A stretch of DNA of 64,000 bases from positions 22,452 to 86,451 of the forward strand of contig NZ_KB908029.1 in NCBI RefSeq assembly GCF_000382305.1, read 5' to 3'. This DNA is from Vitreoscilla stercoraria DSM 513. Its GTDB lineage: Bacteria; Pseudomonadota; Gammaproteobacteria; Burkholderiales; Neisseriaceae. The stretch's first letter is position 1, and each line of letters starts with the position of its first letter. The notes below the pieces were generated by a model. The model ran no database searches. It worked only from the letters and a program-made list of their open reading frames with translations, and was not told where the DNA came from. Below are positions 52,050 to 60,191 of the stretch, in pieces. The translations under genes were made by a program, and so were the position numbers.

Positions 52050-52473
52050 AACGCTGATCGGCCTCTTTGATGAATGAGTCGACCAAAGTCGACGAAATGC
52101 GACCAAACACAGGCGCAATCACTCTGGAAATCAAACTATTGGCAAACTCATATTCCAAATGAAAATCAATGCGGCAACCGATTTCATCAAATGAAGTGAA
52201 TTTCCATATGCCTTCCAAAGACTTGAATGGTCCTTCGAGCAATTGCATGCGAATTTCACGATTGGGAATATTGGTATTGCGGGTTGAAAAACCTTGTTTC
52301 AAGCGCATGTAATCAATCCCAACCGTGGCTTCTACCACATTGTTTTCACGCTTGTGCACCACAGACTGACCACACCATGGCAAAAAATCAGCATAATTTT
52401 CAATATCGTCTACCAAAGCGAACATTTGCTCGGCGGTGTGGGTCACCAACACATTCTTTTTAACAGTGTTCAT
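52039..52473 (-). CDS. RatA-like SRPBCC (START-fold) ribosome-association/CoQ-binding protein
   Basis: 144 aa. VLVTHTAEQMFALVDDIENYADFLPWCGQSVVHKRENN and LEGPFKSLEGIWKFTSFDE are family motifs. Homologues include E. coli RatA and mitochondrial Coq10. Overlaps rnfH by 11 bp and is read divergently from smpB, the common smpB/ratA-rnfH layout. Confidence 0.92.
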   Translation of the reverse strand: MNTVKKNVLVTHTAEQMFALVDDIENYADFLPWCGQSVVHKRENNVVEATVGIDYMRLKQGFSTRNTNIPNREIRMQLLEGPFKSLEGIWKFTSFDEIGCRIDFHLEYEFANSLISRVIAPVFGRISSTLVDSFIKEADQRYGK

Positions 52474-52592
52474 TCAAATCTTTAAAAGCAAAAAATAAGC
52501 AAACGCTATTATGCCATCAATTGCCCTGCGGCGAAAATCCACTGATGCCGCGCTTTCTGTTAAAATAGCATCTTGTTACTTGGGGATACGCC

Positions 52593-53039
52593 ATGAGCAT
52601 TATTAACAATAGAAAAGCCTTCCATGATTTTTTCATCGAAGAACAATTGGAAGCTGGTTTGGTATTAGAAGGATGGGAAGTCAAAGCCATCCGTGCTGGC
52701 CGTGTGCAATTGAAAGAAAGCTATATTTATTATCGTGATGGCGATTTTTATTTGATTGGCTGCCACATCACCCCTTTGCCTGAAGCCTCGACCCACATCA
52801 AACCCGATGTGACCCGTTCACGCAAATTATTGATGAATCGCCGCCAAATCGACAAATGGTATGGCCAAGTTGAGCGTGATGGTTATACCGTTGTGCCATT
52901 GAATCTGCATTATAACCATGGCCGCATTAAAATCGACATTGGTTTGGCCAAAGGTAAAAAACAACACGACAAACGTGAAAGTGCGAAAGAAAAAGACTGG
53001 CAGCGCGAAAAACAACGCATCATGAAAAATGCTCGTTAA
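52593..53039 (+). CDS. smpB: SsrA-binding protein SmpB
   Basis: 148 aa. Binds tmRNA for trans-translation. IINNRKAFHDFFIEEQLEAGLVLEGWEVKAIRAGRVQLKESY and the basic tail KGKKQHDKRESAKEKDWQREKQR are the tmRNA-binding parts. The ssrA gene itself is not in this window. Confidence 0.96.
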   Translation: MSIINNRKAFHDFFIEEQLEAGLVLEGWEVKAIRAGRVQLKESYIYYRDGDFYLIGCHITPLPEASTHIKPDVTRSRKLLMNRRQIDKWYGQVERDGYTVVPLNLHYNHGRIKIDIGLAKGKKQHDKRESAKEKDWQREKQRIMKNAR

Positions 53040-53045
53040 TTGATG

Positions 53046-53060
53046 AAAGCGTCCTGTAAA
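53046..53060 (+). repeat. DUS-type repeat abutting a start codon
   Basis: AAAGCGTCCTGTAAA ends two bases before the ATG of the next gene and occupies its ribosome-binding position. Confidence 0.75.
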
Positions 53061-53061
53061 C

Positions 53062-53409
53062 ATGCGTAGCCGATCCTTATTTTTCCCATTGCTGCTGATT
53101 ATTTCAGGCTGCATTTGGTTTTTAAAATCGACTGATTTATTGCCCGACACCGCCTCTATTTTCGCAATAGGCTTGGCGGTTTTTGGCTTTTTGGTCATGG
53201 TCATGGATGGTTTGAACAAACAATCCATCGTGGCAGGACCATTTTTAATGTATTTGGGCGCAGCCATTTATTTGTATCACGAATACATTTTTGGTTTGTC
53301 GCACATTTTTTCGGCGGGCATGGTTTGGTTGGGTTTGCTGTTGTTGCTTTCTCGCAGCAATCTCGTACCCGATAAATATGCTCGCCCTACACCTCCACCC
53401 AAAGATTGA
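53062..53409 (+). CDS. Small membrane protein with LiaF/DUF5668-like helices
   Basis: 115 aa, four hydrophobic helices: LFFPLLLIISGCIWFL, TASIFAIGLAVFGFLVMVMDG, AGPFLMYLGAAIYLYHEY and IFSAGMVWLGLLLLLS. The arrangement resembles the LiaF transmembrane region of envelope-stress proteins without the cytoplasmic domain. No Shine-Dalgarno: the DUS copy fills that position, so translation may depend on coupling with smpB 22 bp upstream. It is followed by guaA 13 bp downstream. Confidence 0.75.
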   Translation: MRSRSLFFPLLLIISGCIWFLKSTDLLPDTASIFAIGLAVFGFLVMVMDGLNKQSIVAGPFLMYLGAAIYLYHEYIFGLSHIFSAGMVWLGLLLLLSRSNLVPDKYARPTPPPKD

Positions 53410-53422
53410 TTAGAGAATTCTG

Positions 53423-54979
53423 ATGGACAAAATCCTGATTTTAGATTTCGGCTCACAAGTGACGCAATTGATTGCGCGCCGTGTTCGTGAAGCCCATGTA
53501 TATTGTGAATTACACCCGTTCGATATGTCTTTAGAAGACATCAAAGCTTTTAATCCAAGCGGCATTATTTTGTCTGGCGGCCCTAACTCGGTTTACGAAT
53601 CAGACTACCAAGCAGACACTGGTTTATTGGAATTGGGCGTGCCTGTTTTGGGCATTTGTTATGGCATGCAATGGATGGCGCATGTGATGGGCGGCGAAGT
53701 GTCTGCTGGTAACCAACGCGAATTTGGTTATGCCAAAGTCAATGTGGCAGCGAGCCCATTGTTAGCGGATTTGGCCGATGCGGACAACACCATGGAAGTA
53801 TGGATGAGCCACGGTGACAAAGTGTCTCGTTTGCCTGAGAACTTTGAAATCGTAGGTCATACGCCAAGCTGCCCTGTTGCCATCATGCAAAATACAGCTA
53901 AAAACTTCTACGGGGTACAATTTCACCCAGAAGTGACCCACACTGTTAAAGGTCGCGAAATCTTAAACCAATTTGTGCTGAACATTTGTGGTGCCAAACC
54001 AAGCTGGACCATGCCTAACTACATCGAAGAAGCCGTTGCGAAAATTCGCGAACAAGTGGGTTCTGATGAAGTGATTTTAGGCTTGTCTGGCGGCGTGGAT
54101 TCCTCTGTTGCTGCAGCATTGATTCACCGTGCCATCGGTAGTCAATTGACTTGCGTGTTTGTTGACCACGGTTTATTACGCTTAAACGAAGGCGATATGG
54201 TGATGGACATGTTCGCGCGCAATTTGGGCGTGAAAGTGATTCAAGTCAACGCATCGGACGTGTTCATGGGCAAATTGGCTGGTGAAACCGACCCTGAGAA
54301 AAAACGCAAAATCATTGGCGCTGAGTTCGTGGAAGTTTTCCAAGAGGAATCTGGCAAATTAACCAATGCCAAATGGTTGGCACAAGGCACCATTTACCCG
54401 GATGTGATTGAATCTGCAGGCGGTAAGAAAAACAAAGCCCATGCGATTAAATCGCACCACAATGTGGGTGGTTTGCCAGAAGACATGCATTTACAATTGC
54501 TAGAACCATTGCGCGACTTGTTCAAAGACGAAGTACGTGAATTGGGCGTGGCATTGGGTTTACCTCGCGAAATGGTCTATCGTCATCCATTCCCAGGCCC
54601 TGGCTTAGGTGTGCGTATTTTGGGTGAAGTCAAAGCAGAATATGCTGATTTATTGCGTCGCGCGGATGACATTTTCATCCAAGAATTGCGCAATTTTAAA
54701 GATGAAAACGGTGTGTCTTGGTACGACAAAACCAGCCAAGCTTTCGCTGTGTTCTTACCTGTCAAATCGGTTGGCGTGATGGGTGACGGCCGCACTTACG
54801 AATACGTGGTGGCATTGCGTGCAGTGATTACCAACGACTTCATGACGGCGCATTGGGCACACTTGCCATACGATTTGTTGGGCACCGTATCTAACCGCAT
54901 CATCAACGAAGTGCGCGGCATCAACCGTGTGGTTTACGACGTATCAGGCAAACCACCTGCAACGATTGAGTGGGAATAA
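53423..54979 (+). CDS. guaA: GMP synthase (glutamine-hydrolysing)
   Basis: 518 aa. GATase domain with ILDFGSQVTQLIARRVRE, Cys in GICYGMQWMAH and His-Glu in QFHPEVTHT; PP-loop LGLSGGVDSSVAAALIH; C-terminal dimerisation domain ending KPPATIEWE. The conserved 3' end is a known integration site for genomic islands; the downstream integrase uses it here. Confidence 0.98.
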   Translation: MDKILILDFGSQVTQLIARRVREAHVYCELHPFDMSLEDIKAFNPSGIILSGGPNSVYESDYQADTGLLELGVPVLGICYGMQWMAHVMGGEVSAGNQREFGYAKVNVAASPLLADLADADNTMEVWMSHGDKVSRLPENFEIVGHTPSCPVAIMQNTAKNFYGVQFHPEVTHTVKGREILNQFVLNICGAKPSWTMPNYIEEAVAKIREQVGSDEVILGLSGGVDSSVAAALIHRAIGSQLTCVFVDHGLLRLNEGDMVMDMFARNLGVKVIQVNASDVFMGKLAGETDPEKKRKIIGAEFVEVFQEESGKLTNAKWLAQGTIYPDVIESAGGKKNKAHAIKSHHNVGGLPEDMHLQLLEPLRDLFKDEVRELGVALGLPREMVYRHPFPGPGLGVRILGEVKAEYADLLRRADDIFIQELRNFKDENGVSWYDKTSQAFAVFLPVKSVGVMGDGRTYEYVVALRAVITNDFMTAHWAHLPYDLLGTVSNRIINEVRGINRVVYDVSGKPPATIEWE

Positions 54980-54982
54980 TTG
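54965..54982. other. Presumed attachment site (attL) at the guaA 3' end
   Basis: The last codons of guaA, GATTGAGTGGGAATAA, correspond to the conserved segment used by guaA-targeting islands. The gene is intact, as expected when the element restores the 3' end. The second copy is not in the window. Confidence 0.55.
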
Positions 54983-54990
54983 AAACTCGT

Positions 54991-55014
54991 TTCATGACAT
55001 TTCAGCTCATTTCA
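54991..55014. repeat. Three TTCA motifs phased at 10 bp (first cluster)
   Basis: TTCA occurs at 54991, 55001 and 55011, exactly one helical turn apart, mostly as ATTTCA. The first overlaps the inverted repeat TGAAACTCGTTTCA (54981-54994). Placed between guaA and its terminator; possibly arm-type integrase sites. Confidence 0.55.
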
Positions 55015-55026
55015 AATCTTCAATCA

Positions 55027-55050
55027 AACCCTGCATCTAGCAGGGTTTTT
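55027..55050 (+). terminator. Terminator between guaA and the integrase
   Basis: AACCCTG, a 6-base loop, CAGGGTT and a T-run. It lies between the two phased repeat clusters. Confidence 0.85.
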
Positions 55051-55063
55051 CTTTTCCCTCTAT

Positions 55064-55087
55064 TTCATATCATTTCAAATCATTTCA
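55064..55087. repeat. Three TTCA motifs phased at 10 bp (second cluster)
   Basis: TTCA at 55064, 55074 and 55084 in the contexts ATTTCATAT, ATTTCAAAT, ATTTCATTG. Same period as the first cluster, 73 bp away. Confidence 0.55.
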
Positions 55088-55095
55088 TTGATTTG

Positions 55096-55152
55096 ACGGT
55101 AAGCAAAACGGTAAAATCAGCAACAGTCAAAAACACCGTGAAAATTTACCGT
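55096..55152. promoter_or_regulatory. Repeated ACGGT motifs in the integrase leader
   Basis: ACGGTAA at 55096 and 55108 (12 bp apart), then inverted ACCGT at 55135 and TTACCGT at 55146-55152, ending directly before the integrase ATG. The layout suggests an autorepressor or excisionase operator overlapping the start. Confidence 0.45.
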
Positions 55153-55153
55153 C

Positions 55154-56353
55154 ATGCTCAGCGATACAAAAATCAAAGCATTAAAACCCAAAGAAAAAAC
55201 TTACAAAGAGTCAGACAGAGATGGTCTATATGTCATGATCAACCCGACTGGCTCGAAAGTCTTTCGCTACGATTACCGTTTCAATGGCAGACGTGAAACC
55301 TTAACCATAGGCAAGTACGGCATTATTAGCTTGGCAGAGGCGAGAGAAATATTGCTTGAAGCCAAAAAGCTGCTCAACCAAGGCATCAGCCCACAACAAG
55401 CCAAAAAAGACAGAAAACAAAATCAGCAAGGGAACACCATTGACGAATGGTGGCTAAAGTATTTCAACCATACTGAACTGGCAGAATCAACTCGTAAAGT
55501 AAAAGCCGGTACCTATGCTGCCGAAATCAAGCCGCAGTTTGAGCGCAAGCTTCTAACCGAAATCAAGGCAACGCACATCAGGACGCTTTGCGAAACCATA
55601 CTTGAACGAGGGGCACCTACGACTGCCACACGTGTGCGTGACATATTCAATGCCATTTATAAGTATGCAATCTTAAAAGGCTTGGACATACACAATCCAG
55701 CATCAACGATAGAAAACAAAGGTTATTACCGAGGCAAACCACGTAGTCGCTCTTTAACGCCCAAAGACATTGGTTTGTTTCTATCTGAAATTGATGAATG
55801 CGAAACCTACCCAACAGTAATCATTGCTATCAAGCTGCTACTATTGACCATGTTACGCAAGTCAGAAGTAGTCAATGCCAAATGGGATGAAATCGATCTT
55901 GAATCAAAAGTATGGACCATACCTGCAGAACGCATGAAAGCGCGGCGTGAGCACAATGTTTATTTGTCCGACCAAGCCTGTGAGCTGATTGGCGCACTCA
56001 AAATACACAGCCACGGCAGTGAATTTTTATTTGCCGCTCGTGGCAATAAGCGCAAGCCAATGAATGTATCAAGCGTCAACCGAGCGGCATCAAGAATCAT
56101 TGAGCGAGTGATGGCCAAACATAAATTTGAAAGCTTTGTCATCCATGACTTTAGACGCACAGCTTCAACCATACTGCACGAGAAAGGCTATAACACAGAC
56201 CACATTGAGAAGTGTTTGGCGCATACGGATGGATCCATCAGAGGCGTGTACAACAAAGCCGAATACGAGGCCGAGCGCAGGATTTTAATGCAAGATTGGG
56301 CCAACATGATTGATGCTTACCGAAAGCAAGATGCTTTACCAAACAAAGGTTAG
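55154..56353 (+). CDS. P4-type tyrosine site-specific integrase
   Basis: 399 aa. N-terminal DUF4102 domain (LSDTKIKALKPKEKTYKESDRDGLYV), core-binding domain (about 95-190) and catalytic domain with Arg235 (LRKSE), His331-x2-Arg334 (HDFRRT), His357 (LAHTD) and nucleophile Tyr366 (VYNKAEY). All catalytic residues are present, so it is probably active. Sits directly downstream of its target gene guaA. Confidence 0.95.
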   Translation: MLSDTKIKALKPKEKTYKESDRDGLYVMINPTGSKVFRYDYRFNGRRETLTIGKYGIISLAEAREILLEAKKLLNQGISPQQAKKDRKQNQQGNTIDEWWLKYFNHTELAESTRKVKAGTYAAEIKPQFERKLLTEIKATHIRTLCETILERGAPTTATRVRDIFNAIYKYAILKGLDIHNPASTIENKGYYRGKPRSRSLTPKDIGLFLSEIDECETYPTVIIAIKLLLLTMLRKSEVVNAKWDEIDLESKVWTIPAERMKARREHNVYLSDQACELIGALKIHSHGSEFLFAARGNKRKPMNVSSVNRAASRIIERVMAKHKFESFVIHDFRRTASTILHEKGYNTDHIEKCLAHTDGSIRGVYNKAEYEAERRILMQDWANMIDAYRKQDALPNKG

Positions 56354-56368
56354 CACACTCTCAAATAC

Positions 56369-56398
56369 AAAAGAACCCACTTTAGTGGGCTCTTTTGA
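56369..56398. terminator. Bidirectional terminator between integrase and phage genes
   Basis: AAAAGAACCCACT and AGTGGGCTCTTTT, separated by two bases, with A and T runs on the two sides. It separates convergent genes. Confidence 0.85.
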
Positions 56399-56472
56399 GT
56401 GATGTTTTAAAGCTTCATTAATGTTCAGCTTGCCATTAATTTTTTTGTTATACAAATTATCATGACCATTAT

Positions 56473-56763
56473 CTAGTTGCTCAAAGATTTGCTTTCACTT
56501 ATTTTTAAATTTCTTAAAAAGCGTAAGCAAATCACAATAACCAATACAATCTCTATTCTTATCAACCACCACATAACTTCTGGATTGTATTTGAGTAAGC
56601 AATAGATTCGTGCCATGGCATAAGTGCCAAACGACGCATGAAACAGCAAACGCACCACGTCATATTGGCAATTTAAACAAAACCGTTCTTTGGCCACCAC
56701 GCAAGCCGAAAAAACAAACATCACAGCCAAGATGGCCAATTGTAAAATCACCATCTTAGCCAC
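56473..56763 (-). CDS. Small membrane protein, possible second holin or spanin-type protein
   Basis: 96 aa. Two or three hydrophobic helices (VILQLAILAVMFVFSACVV, LLFHASFGTYAMARIYCLL, WWLIRIEIVLVIVICLRFL) and a basic, serine-rich tail. Its ATG overlaps the end of the preceding membrane protein gene by 8 bp, so it belongs to the lysis cluster. Family not recognised. Confidence 0.65.
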   Translation of the reverse strand: MAKMVILQLAILAVMFVFSACVVAKERFCLNCQYDVVRLLFHASFGTYAMARIYCLLKYNPEVMWWLIRIEIVLVIVICLRFLRNLKISESKSLSN

Positions 56764-57160
56764 CTCCCCATTTCTTACTCAGCAACTTTTTAATCACATC
56801 TGGCAATATGTCAGGCATGGCCAAAATCAATTTATTACATGTAGCAAAAAATGCTTCATGCAAACGCAATGAAATGAATGGCCAAGCAATGGCTGAAAAT
56901 ACTGCCACAAACAAATAGCCTTCACGTGGTAAGCCTAACCACATGCCAAAGAATGGTGGCAAGCTGCCTGCCACAAAAGATGTGATCACAATGGTGGCGA
57001 CGCTGTTCCAACGGGTCACACGGCTGTGTACACCGACCAAACAAAACCCCAAAAAACAACCTGCAAAAAAACACTCTGCTGGCAGCGATCCAATCAGCGT
57101 CATGAAGCCAGCACCCAACCAAGCCGCCAAGTATCCTGCAATCGTGGTTTCTGCACTCAT
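56756..57160 (-). CDS. Putative phage holin
   Basis: 134 aa. About four hydrophobic segments (IAGYLAAWLGAGFMTLIGS, CFFAGCFLGFCLVGVHS, SVATIVITSFVAGSLPPFFGMWLGL, YLFVAVFSAIAWPFISLRL) and a charged C-terminus with KKLLSKKWGGG. Directly overlaps the endolysin stop (ATGA), the normal place for a holin. Assignment rests on context and topology. Confidence 0.65.
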   Translation of the reverse strand: MSAETTIAGYLAAWLGAGFMTLIGSLPAECFFAGCFLGFCLVGVHSRVTRWNSVATIVITSFVAGSLPPFFGMWLGLPREGYLFVAVFSAIAWPFISLRLHEAFFATCNKLILAMPDILPDVIKKLLSKKWGGG

Positions 57161-57915
57161 CGCATTTCCTTTGCAATCTTGGTATGGTAGGCATACTTTT
57201 CATATGCGGGGCCGTTGTAGCCTTTGGCAAACGCACGACAGTCTTCAGGATGGCTGCTGATGCGTAAAAATGCCGCTTTCAAATTGGCCACCTTCAAAAT
57301 GTAATCACGCAACATTTCATAGTGAGCCAATTCGCTGTTACGGGCTGCCCACAACATTTCAATCGGATGGTTATAGCCACATTCACGGTACCAGCGTCCT
57401 AAAACTTGAAATTTACCAATGCTAATGGCTTGAAAAGCTGCCAGTGGGTCTTTGCAGGCCGCATAAGAGAGTTTTTCCCAAGAATCATTGATGCCGTTGT
57501 TATTCGCATCCATAGTGTAGTCACCTGCTTTTGGATTGGAAAACCACGATAACACTCGTTTGCTTTTATCTTGCACCCATTCCCAGAACTTATGGCGTTC
57601 GTACAAAATAACTGGCAATCCTGAAGCAAACCAGCCACCATAGGGACCACTCTCAACAACAGCCACTGCTTTAATACGCTTGGTATTCACATCACCTAAT
57701 TGCTCGGCAATGGCTTGCAATTGGTATTCATAAATTGGAAAGGCTTGTTTATTTGCGAAAATTTGAATAATCGCAGCACGCGTCAAACTACCACCAACGC
57801 CATCCACCTCTAAAATGGGATAAGCACCGTGTACATTTAGCCATTTTTGCATCCAAGCCACGTTCAAATCTTTGGCACGCTCAGCCTCTTGAGCTGTTAA
57901 AGTAATCTGTTGCAT
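57157..57915 (-). CDS. Phage endolysin, N-acetylmuramidase type (DUF3380)
   Basis: 252 aa. N-terminal peptidoglycan-binding-like segment (NVAWMQKWLNVHGAYPILEVDGVGGSLTRAAI) followed by the muramidase domain; catalytic Glu88 in AVAVVESGPYGGWFASGLPVILYERHKFW. SYAACKDPLAAFQAISIGKFQVLG is typical of the family. I chose the ATG with AAGG eight bases upstream over a GTG three codons earlier. Upstream a terminator separates it from the spike gene, so lysis genes may be expressed independently. Confidence 0.88.
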   Translation of the reverse strand: MQQITLTAQEAERAKDLNVAWMQKWLNVHGAYPILEVDGVGGSLTRAAIIQIFANKQAFPIYEYQLQAIAEQLGDVNTKRIKAVAVVESGPYGGWFASGLPVILYERHKFWEWVQDKSKRVLSWFSNPKAGDYTMDANNNGINDSWEKLSYAACKDPLAAFQAISIGKFQVLGRWYRECGYNHPIEMLWAARNSELAHYEMLRDYILKVANLKAAFLRISSHPEDCRAFAKGYNGPAYEKYAYHTKIAKEMR

Positions 57916-57956
57916 CGGTTTCACCTTTGAATTAAAAGTGATTCCATTGTAAGAAT

Positions 57957-57982
57957 GAAAAAAACGGCCTTTTCGGACCGTT
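57957..57982 (-). terminator. Minus-strand terminator between spike and endolysin genes
   Basis: On the minus strand AACGGTCC, a short loop, GGCCGTT and a T-run. One bulged base. It would stop transcripts coming from the tail genes. Confidence 0.65.
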
Positions 57983-58027
57983 CCCTATATTCAATATTTG
58001 TATTAATAAATATAATCACCATTAACA

Positions 58028-58078
58028 ACTCCCCTATTTTTGCCTAACTTATTTGGTTGGGAGTCACAAGAATAGGGG
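58028..58078 (-). promoter_or_regulatory. Mutually exclusive hairpins after the spike gene
   Basis: CCCCTATT (58031) can pair with AATAGGGG (58071), while the overlapping ACTCCC (58028) can pair with GGGAGT (58059). The two stems share bases, as in attenuators, and a terminator follows at 57982 on the transcribed strand. Confidence 0.4.
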
Positions 58079-58096
58079 CTATTTGTTTTACGTTCA

Positions 58097-58615
58097 TCAG
58101 ATGGGTGGACTTGTCGTACCACCACCATCGCCGTTTTCATTGTGTTTGTGGGTAGAGCCGACATCTTTATCATTGTTGGTCATCGTGCCTTTCACAGTCA
58201 AACCACTCAACAACTGGGTTAACAAAGCCACTGTCAGTGTTTTCAGGACGCTTAAAAGGCCTTTAATGGTCACATCCCCGGTCACTTCCATGGTTTTGCA
58301 GTCAATCAGTACGTGATCCGCAATCAATTCAATGCGCTTTTGGCGCCAACGACGGATACCCACCAAATTACCGGTTTCAGGCTGCCGATAACCCATAATA
58401 ATGGGATAACGCCAATCGTTTTGAATCAAAAAATCAATGTACACAATATCACCAGCTTCAATTTCAATTTCGGTGTCGTTGTGGCTGTCACCTAACGGAT
58501 ACATCAGTTCGGCTTCGGGATAAACATTGGAACCATCGGTCATACCAGGGATGGCAATGCGTGCACGACGGCGTTGGCCATCGTAAGATTCAACTACCGC
58601 AGGATAAAGAGCCAT
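58097..58615 (-). CDS. Phage baseplate assembly/spike protein (gpV, Mu gp45-like)
   Basis: 172 aa. N-terminal OB-fold (YPAVVESYDGQRRRARIAIPGM), GDIVYIDFLIQNDWRYPIIMGY, then a beta-helical repeat region (HVLIDCKTMEVTGDVTIKGLL). It ends with THKHNENGDGG, whose His-x-His pair is the iron-binding apex of contractile-tail spikes. The start overlaps the hub gene stop (TAATG). A DUS core within the gene at about 58243. Confidence 0.85.
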   Translation of the reverse strand: MALYPAVVESYDGQRRRARIAIPGMTDGSNVYPEAELMYPLGDSHNDTEIEIEAGDIVYIDFLIQNDWRYPIIMGYRQPETGNLVGIRRWRQKRIELIADHVLIDCKTMEVTGDVTIKGLLSVLKTLTVALLTQLLSGLTVKGTMTNNDKDVGSTHKHNENGDGGGTTSPPI

Positions 58616-59505
58616 TATTGTTTCACTCCTGTCCAAAATACGGATTGGCTTTCTTCGCCGCCATTGCCTGCACCCTGCCTGAATGAATGGGCGGCGGTAA
58701 TGATGGCAAATTTGATTTTCCCACCATCTATTAATTGACCACTGTGTACATCAGGTGCAAATTGACTGGGAATCTCTTTGGCATTGAGCAATACATCGGT
58801 CATGCTGTTCAATTGGGCTTCAGTTTTATGCGGCATGAATTCAACATTGCGGTCTTTGTCAAAGTTGCCTTTTACGATGCTGCCATCGGGTGCGCAACTG
58901 ATGTAAGCGGGCAATTCATGACGCTCTAAAAAGCCTGACTTTTGGGTGTAGTCGGCTAAGGTTTGCAGCTTCATAATCGGCTCTTGGCCAAATAAGTCAT
59001 TGATGCGGGTAAACTCCAAGCGGTCACCCTCTGGCATCCAACGCACTACACCGCCATGTTCTTGGCACACACGGGCAATCAAATAGCTGGGTGTTTCGCC
59101 TTTGAAGCAGTAAAACTTGGGCACCGCAAAGTCTTTGCCTATCTCAGACTTACCACCGCAAGCTTTGTAGATTTCGGATAAGGTGGTGTTTTCTAAAAAA
59201 ATACCTTTGACCGCCCGATGGCTGATGCCTTCAGAGTTTTTGTGTAAGGCAATGAAGTAGCGGATTTGCACCATACCGCCTTGATAGACACTGCTGATAG
59301 AGTCACGCACGTATTTAATCACCATGGGCGTTTGGTCACGCCCTACTTTGACTTCCATGCCTTCCAAAAGCTGATTGGCAAATGACTCTTTCAAACGGAT
59401 GGTGGCTTCAAACGTGACCGGTACAGGGGTCAAACTGTCACGCAGCGTGGCATCGACAATCAAATCACCGTCTATACTGTGGCCATTGGCCATTTGAATC
59501 ATCAT
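58615..59505 (-). CDS. Phage tail hub protein (late control gene D/gp27-like)
   Basis: 296 aa. The pattern LRDSLTPVPVTFEATIRLKESFANQLLEGMEVKVGRD at the start and the central domain ETPSYLIARVCQEHGGVVRWMPEGDRLEF resemble hub proteins of contractile tails, which hold the spike trimer. Its position directly before the spike gene supports this. Overlaps both neighbours. Family placement is by resemblance and context. Confidence 0.65.
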   Translation of the reverse strand: MMIQMANGHSIDGDLIVDATLRDSLTPVPVTFEATIRLKESFANQLLEGMEVKVGRDQTPMVIKYVRDSISSVYQGGMVQIRYFIALHKNSEGISHRAVKGIFLENTTLSEIYKACGGKSEIGKDFAVPKFYCFKGETPSYLIARVCQEHGGVVRWMPEGDRLEFTRINDLFGQEPIMKLQTLADYTQKSGFLERHELPAYISCAPDGSIVKGNFDKDRNVEFMPHKTEAQLNSMTDVLLNAKEIPSQFAPDVHSGQLIDGGKIKFAIITAAHSFRQGAGNGGEESQSVFWTGVKQ

Positions 59506-60191
59506 GGCTTCACCTGAATATTGGCATCGGTTGCATTGATGGCGGTGACCTTATCGCCCACAAACGGCAAGACATAGTTTAAAGTCAGGTCCCAAGCAAA
59601 AATGGTGATGTTCTTGCGACCACCATCCACATCAATGACAGAGTCCATGGGCTCAAAACCATCTTCAAACGTGCCAGTGGTCTCAAAATCTTCACCATCA
59701 TGATGCCAAGGGATTTGCCAGCGGTGATTTTTGAAGCGCTGCATGTACAAACGCATCTGATCGGTCATGGCTGTGGCCGTTTCATGTTCATGCGCCACAA
59801 ACACCAACTGACAGCGCCAAGACTTGTGCTGCATACATACCTGGTAAAAGCCACTGGTCTCGTTCAAATTCAATGTTTGAAAATCTGCCACGCTGCGGCC
59901 TCTATCTGTCGGAATTGGTGAGGTTTCTTTGGCAAAGGCAATAAACATCACCGGCAATGGCGAATCGATGGCTTTTCCGTTGACATCGCTGCTGCGACGG
60001 TAGGTATTGAGCATGTCTTGGACATCGTCCACCATACGGCTTGGGCACACTCGTAAACGACTTGATCGCGGCATGTTGTTGAATTTTTGTAGCGCTGGTG
60101 TGATGGGTAGCATTTCATCAATGCCAGCCATGATATAGCGAACAAACGCTTCTTTGACCACATCTTGGCGGCCTGTATTGTTAGTGGACAT
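59502..60191 (-). CDS. Phage-associated protein of unknown function
   Basis: 229 aa, not recognised. N-terminal helix (DVVKEAFVRYIMAGIDEMLPITPALQKFNNMP), then MVDDVQDMLNTYRRSSDVNG and a long beta-rich part ending in DLTLNYVLPFVGDKVTAINATDANIQVKP. No membrane segment. ATGA overlap with the hub gene and 11-bp overlap with the antirepressor suggest a tail-related role. It may be a tail completion or terminator protein. Confidence 0.6.
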   Translation of the reverse strand: MSTNNTGRQDVVKEAFVRYIMAGIDEMLPITPALQKFNNMPRSSRLRVCPSRMVDDVQDMLNTYRRSSDVNGKAIDSPLPVMFIAFAKETSPIPTDRGRSVADFQTLNLNETSGFYQVCMQHKSWRCQLVFVAHEHETATAMTDQMRLYMQRFKNHRWQIPWHHDGEDFETTGTFEDGFEPMDSVIDVDGGRKNITIFAWDLTLNYVLPFVGDKVTAINATDANIQVKP

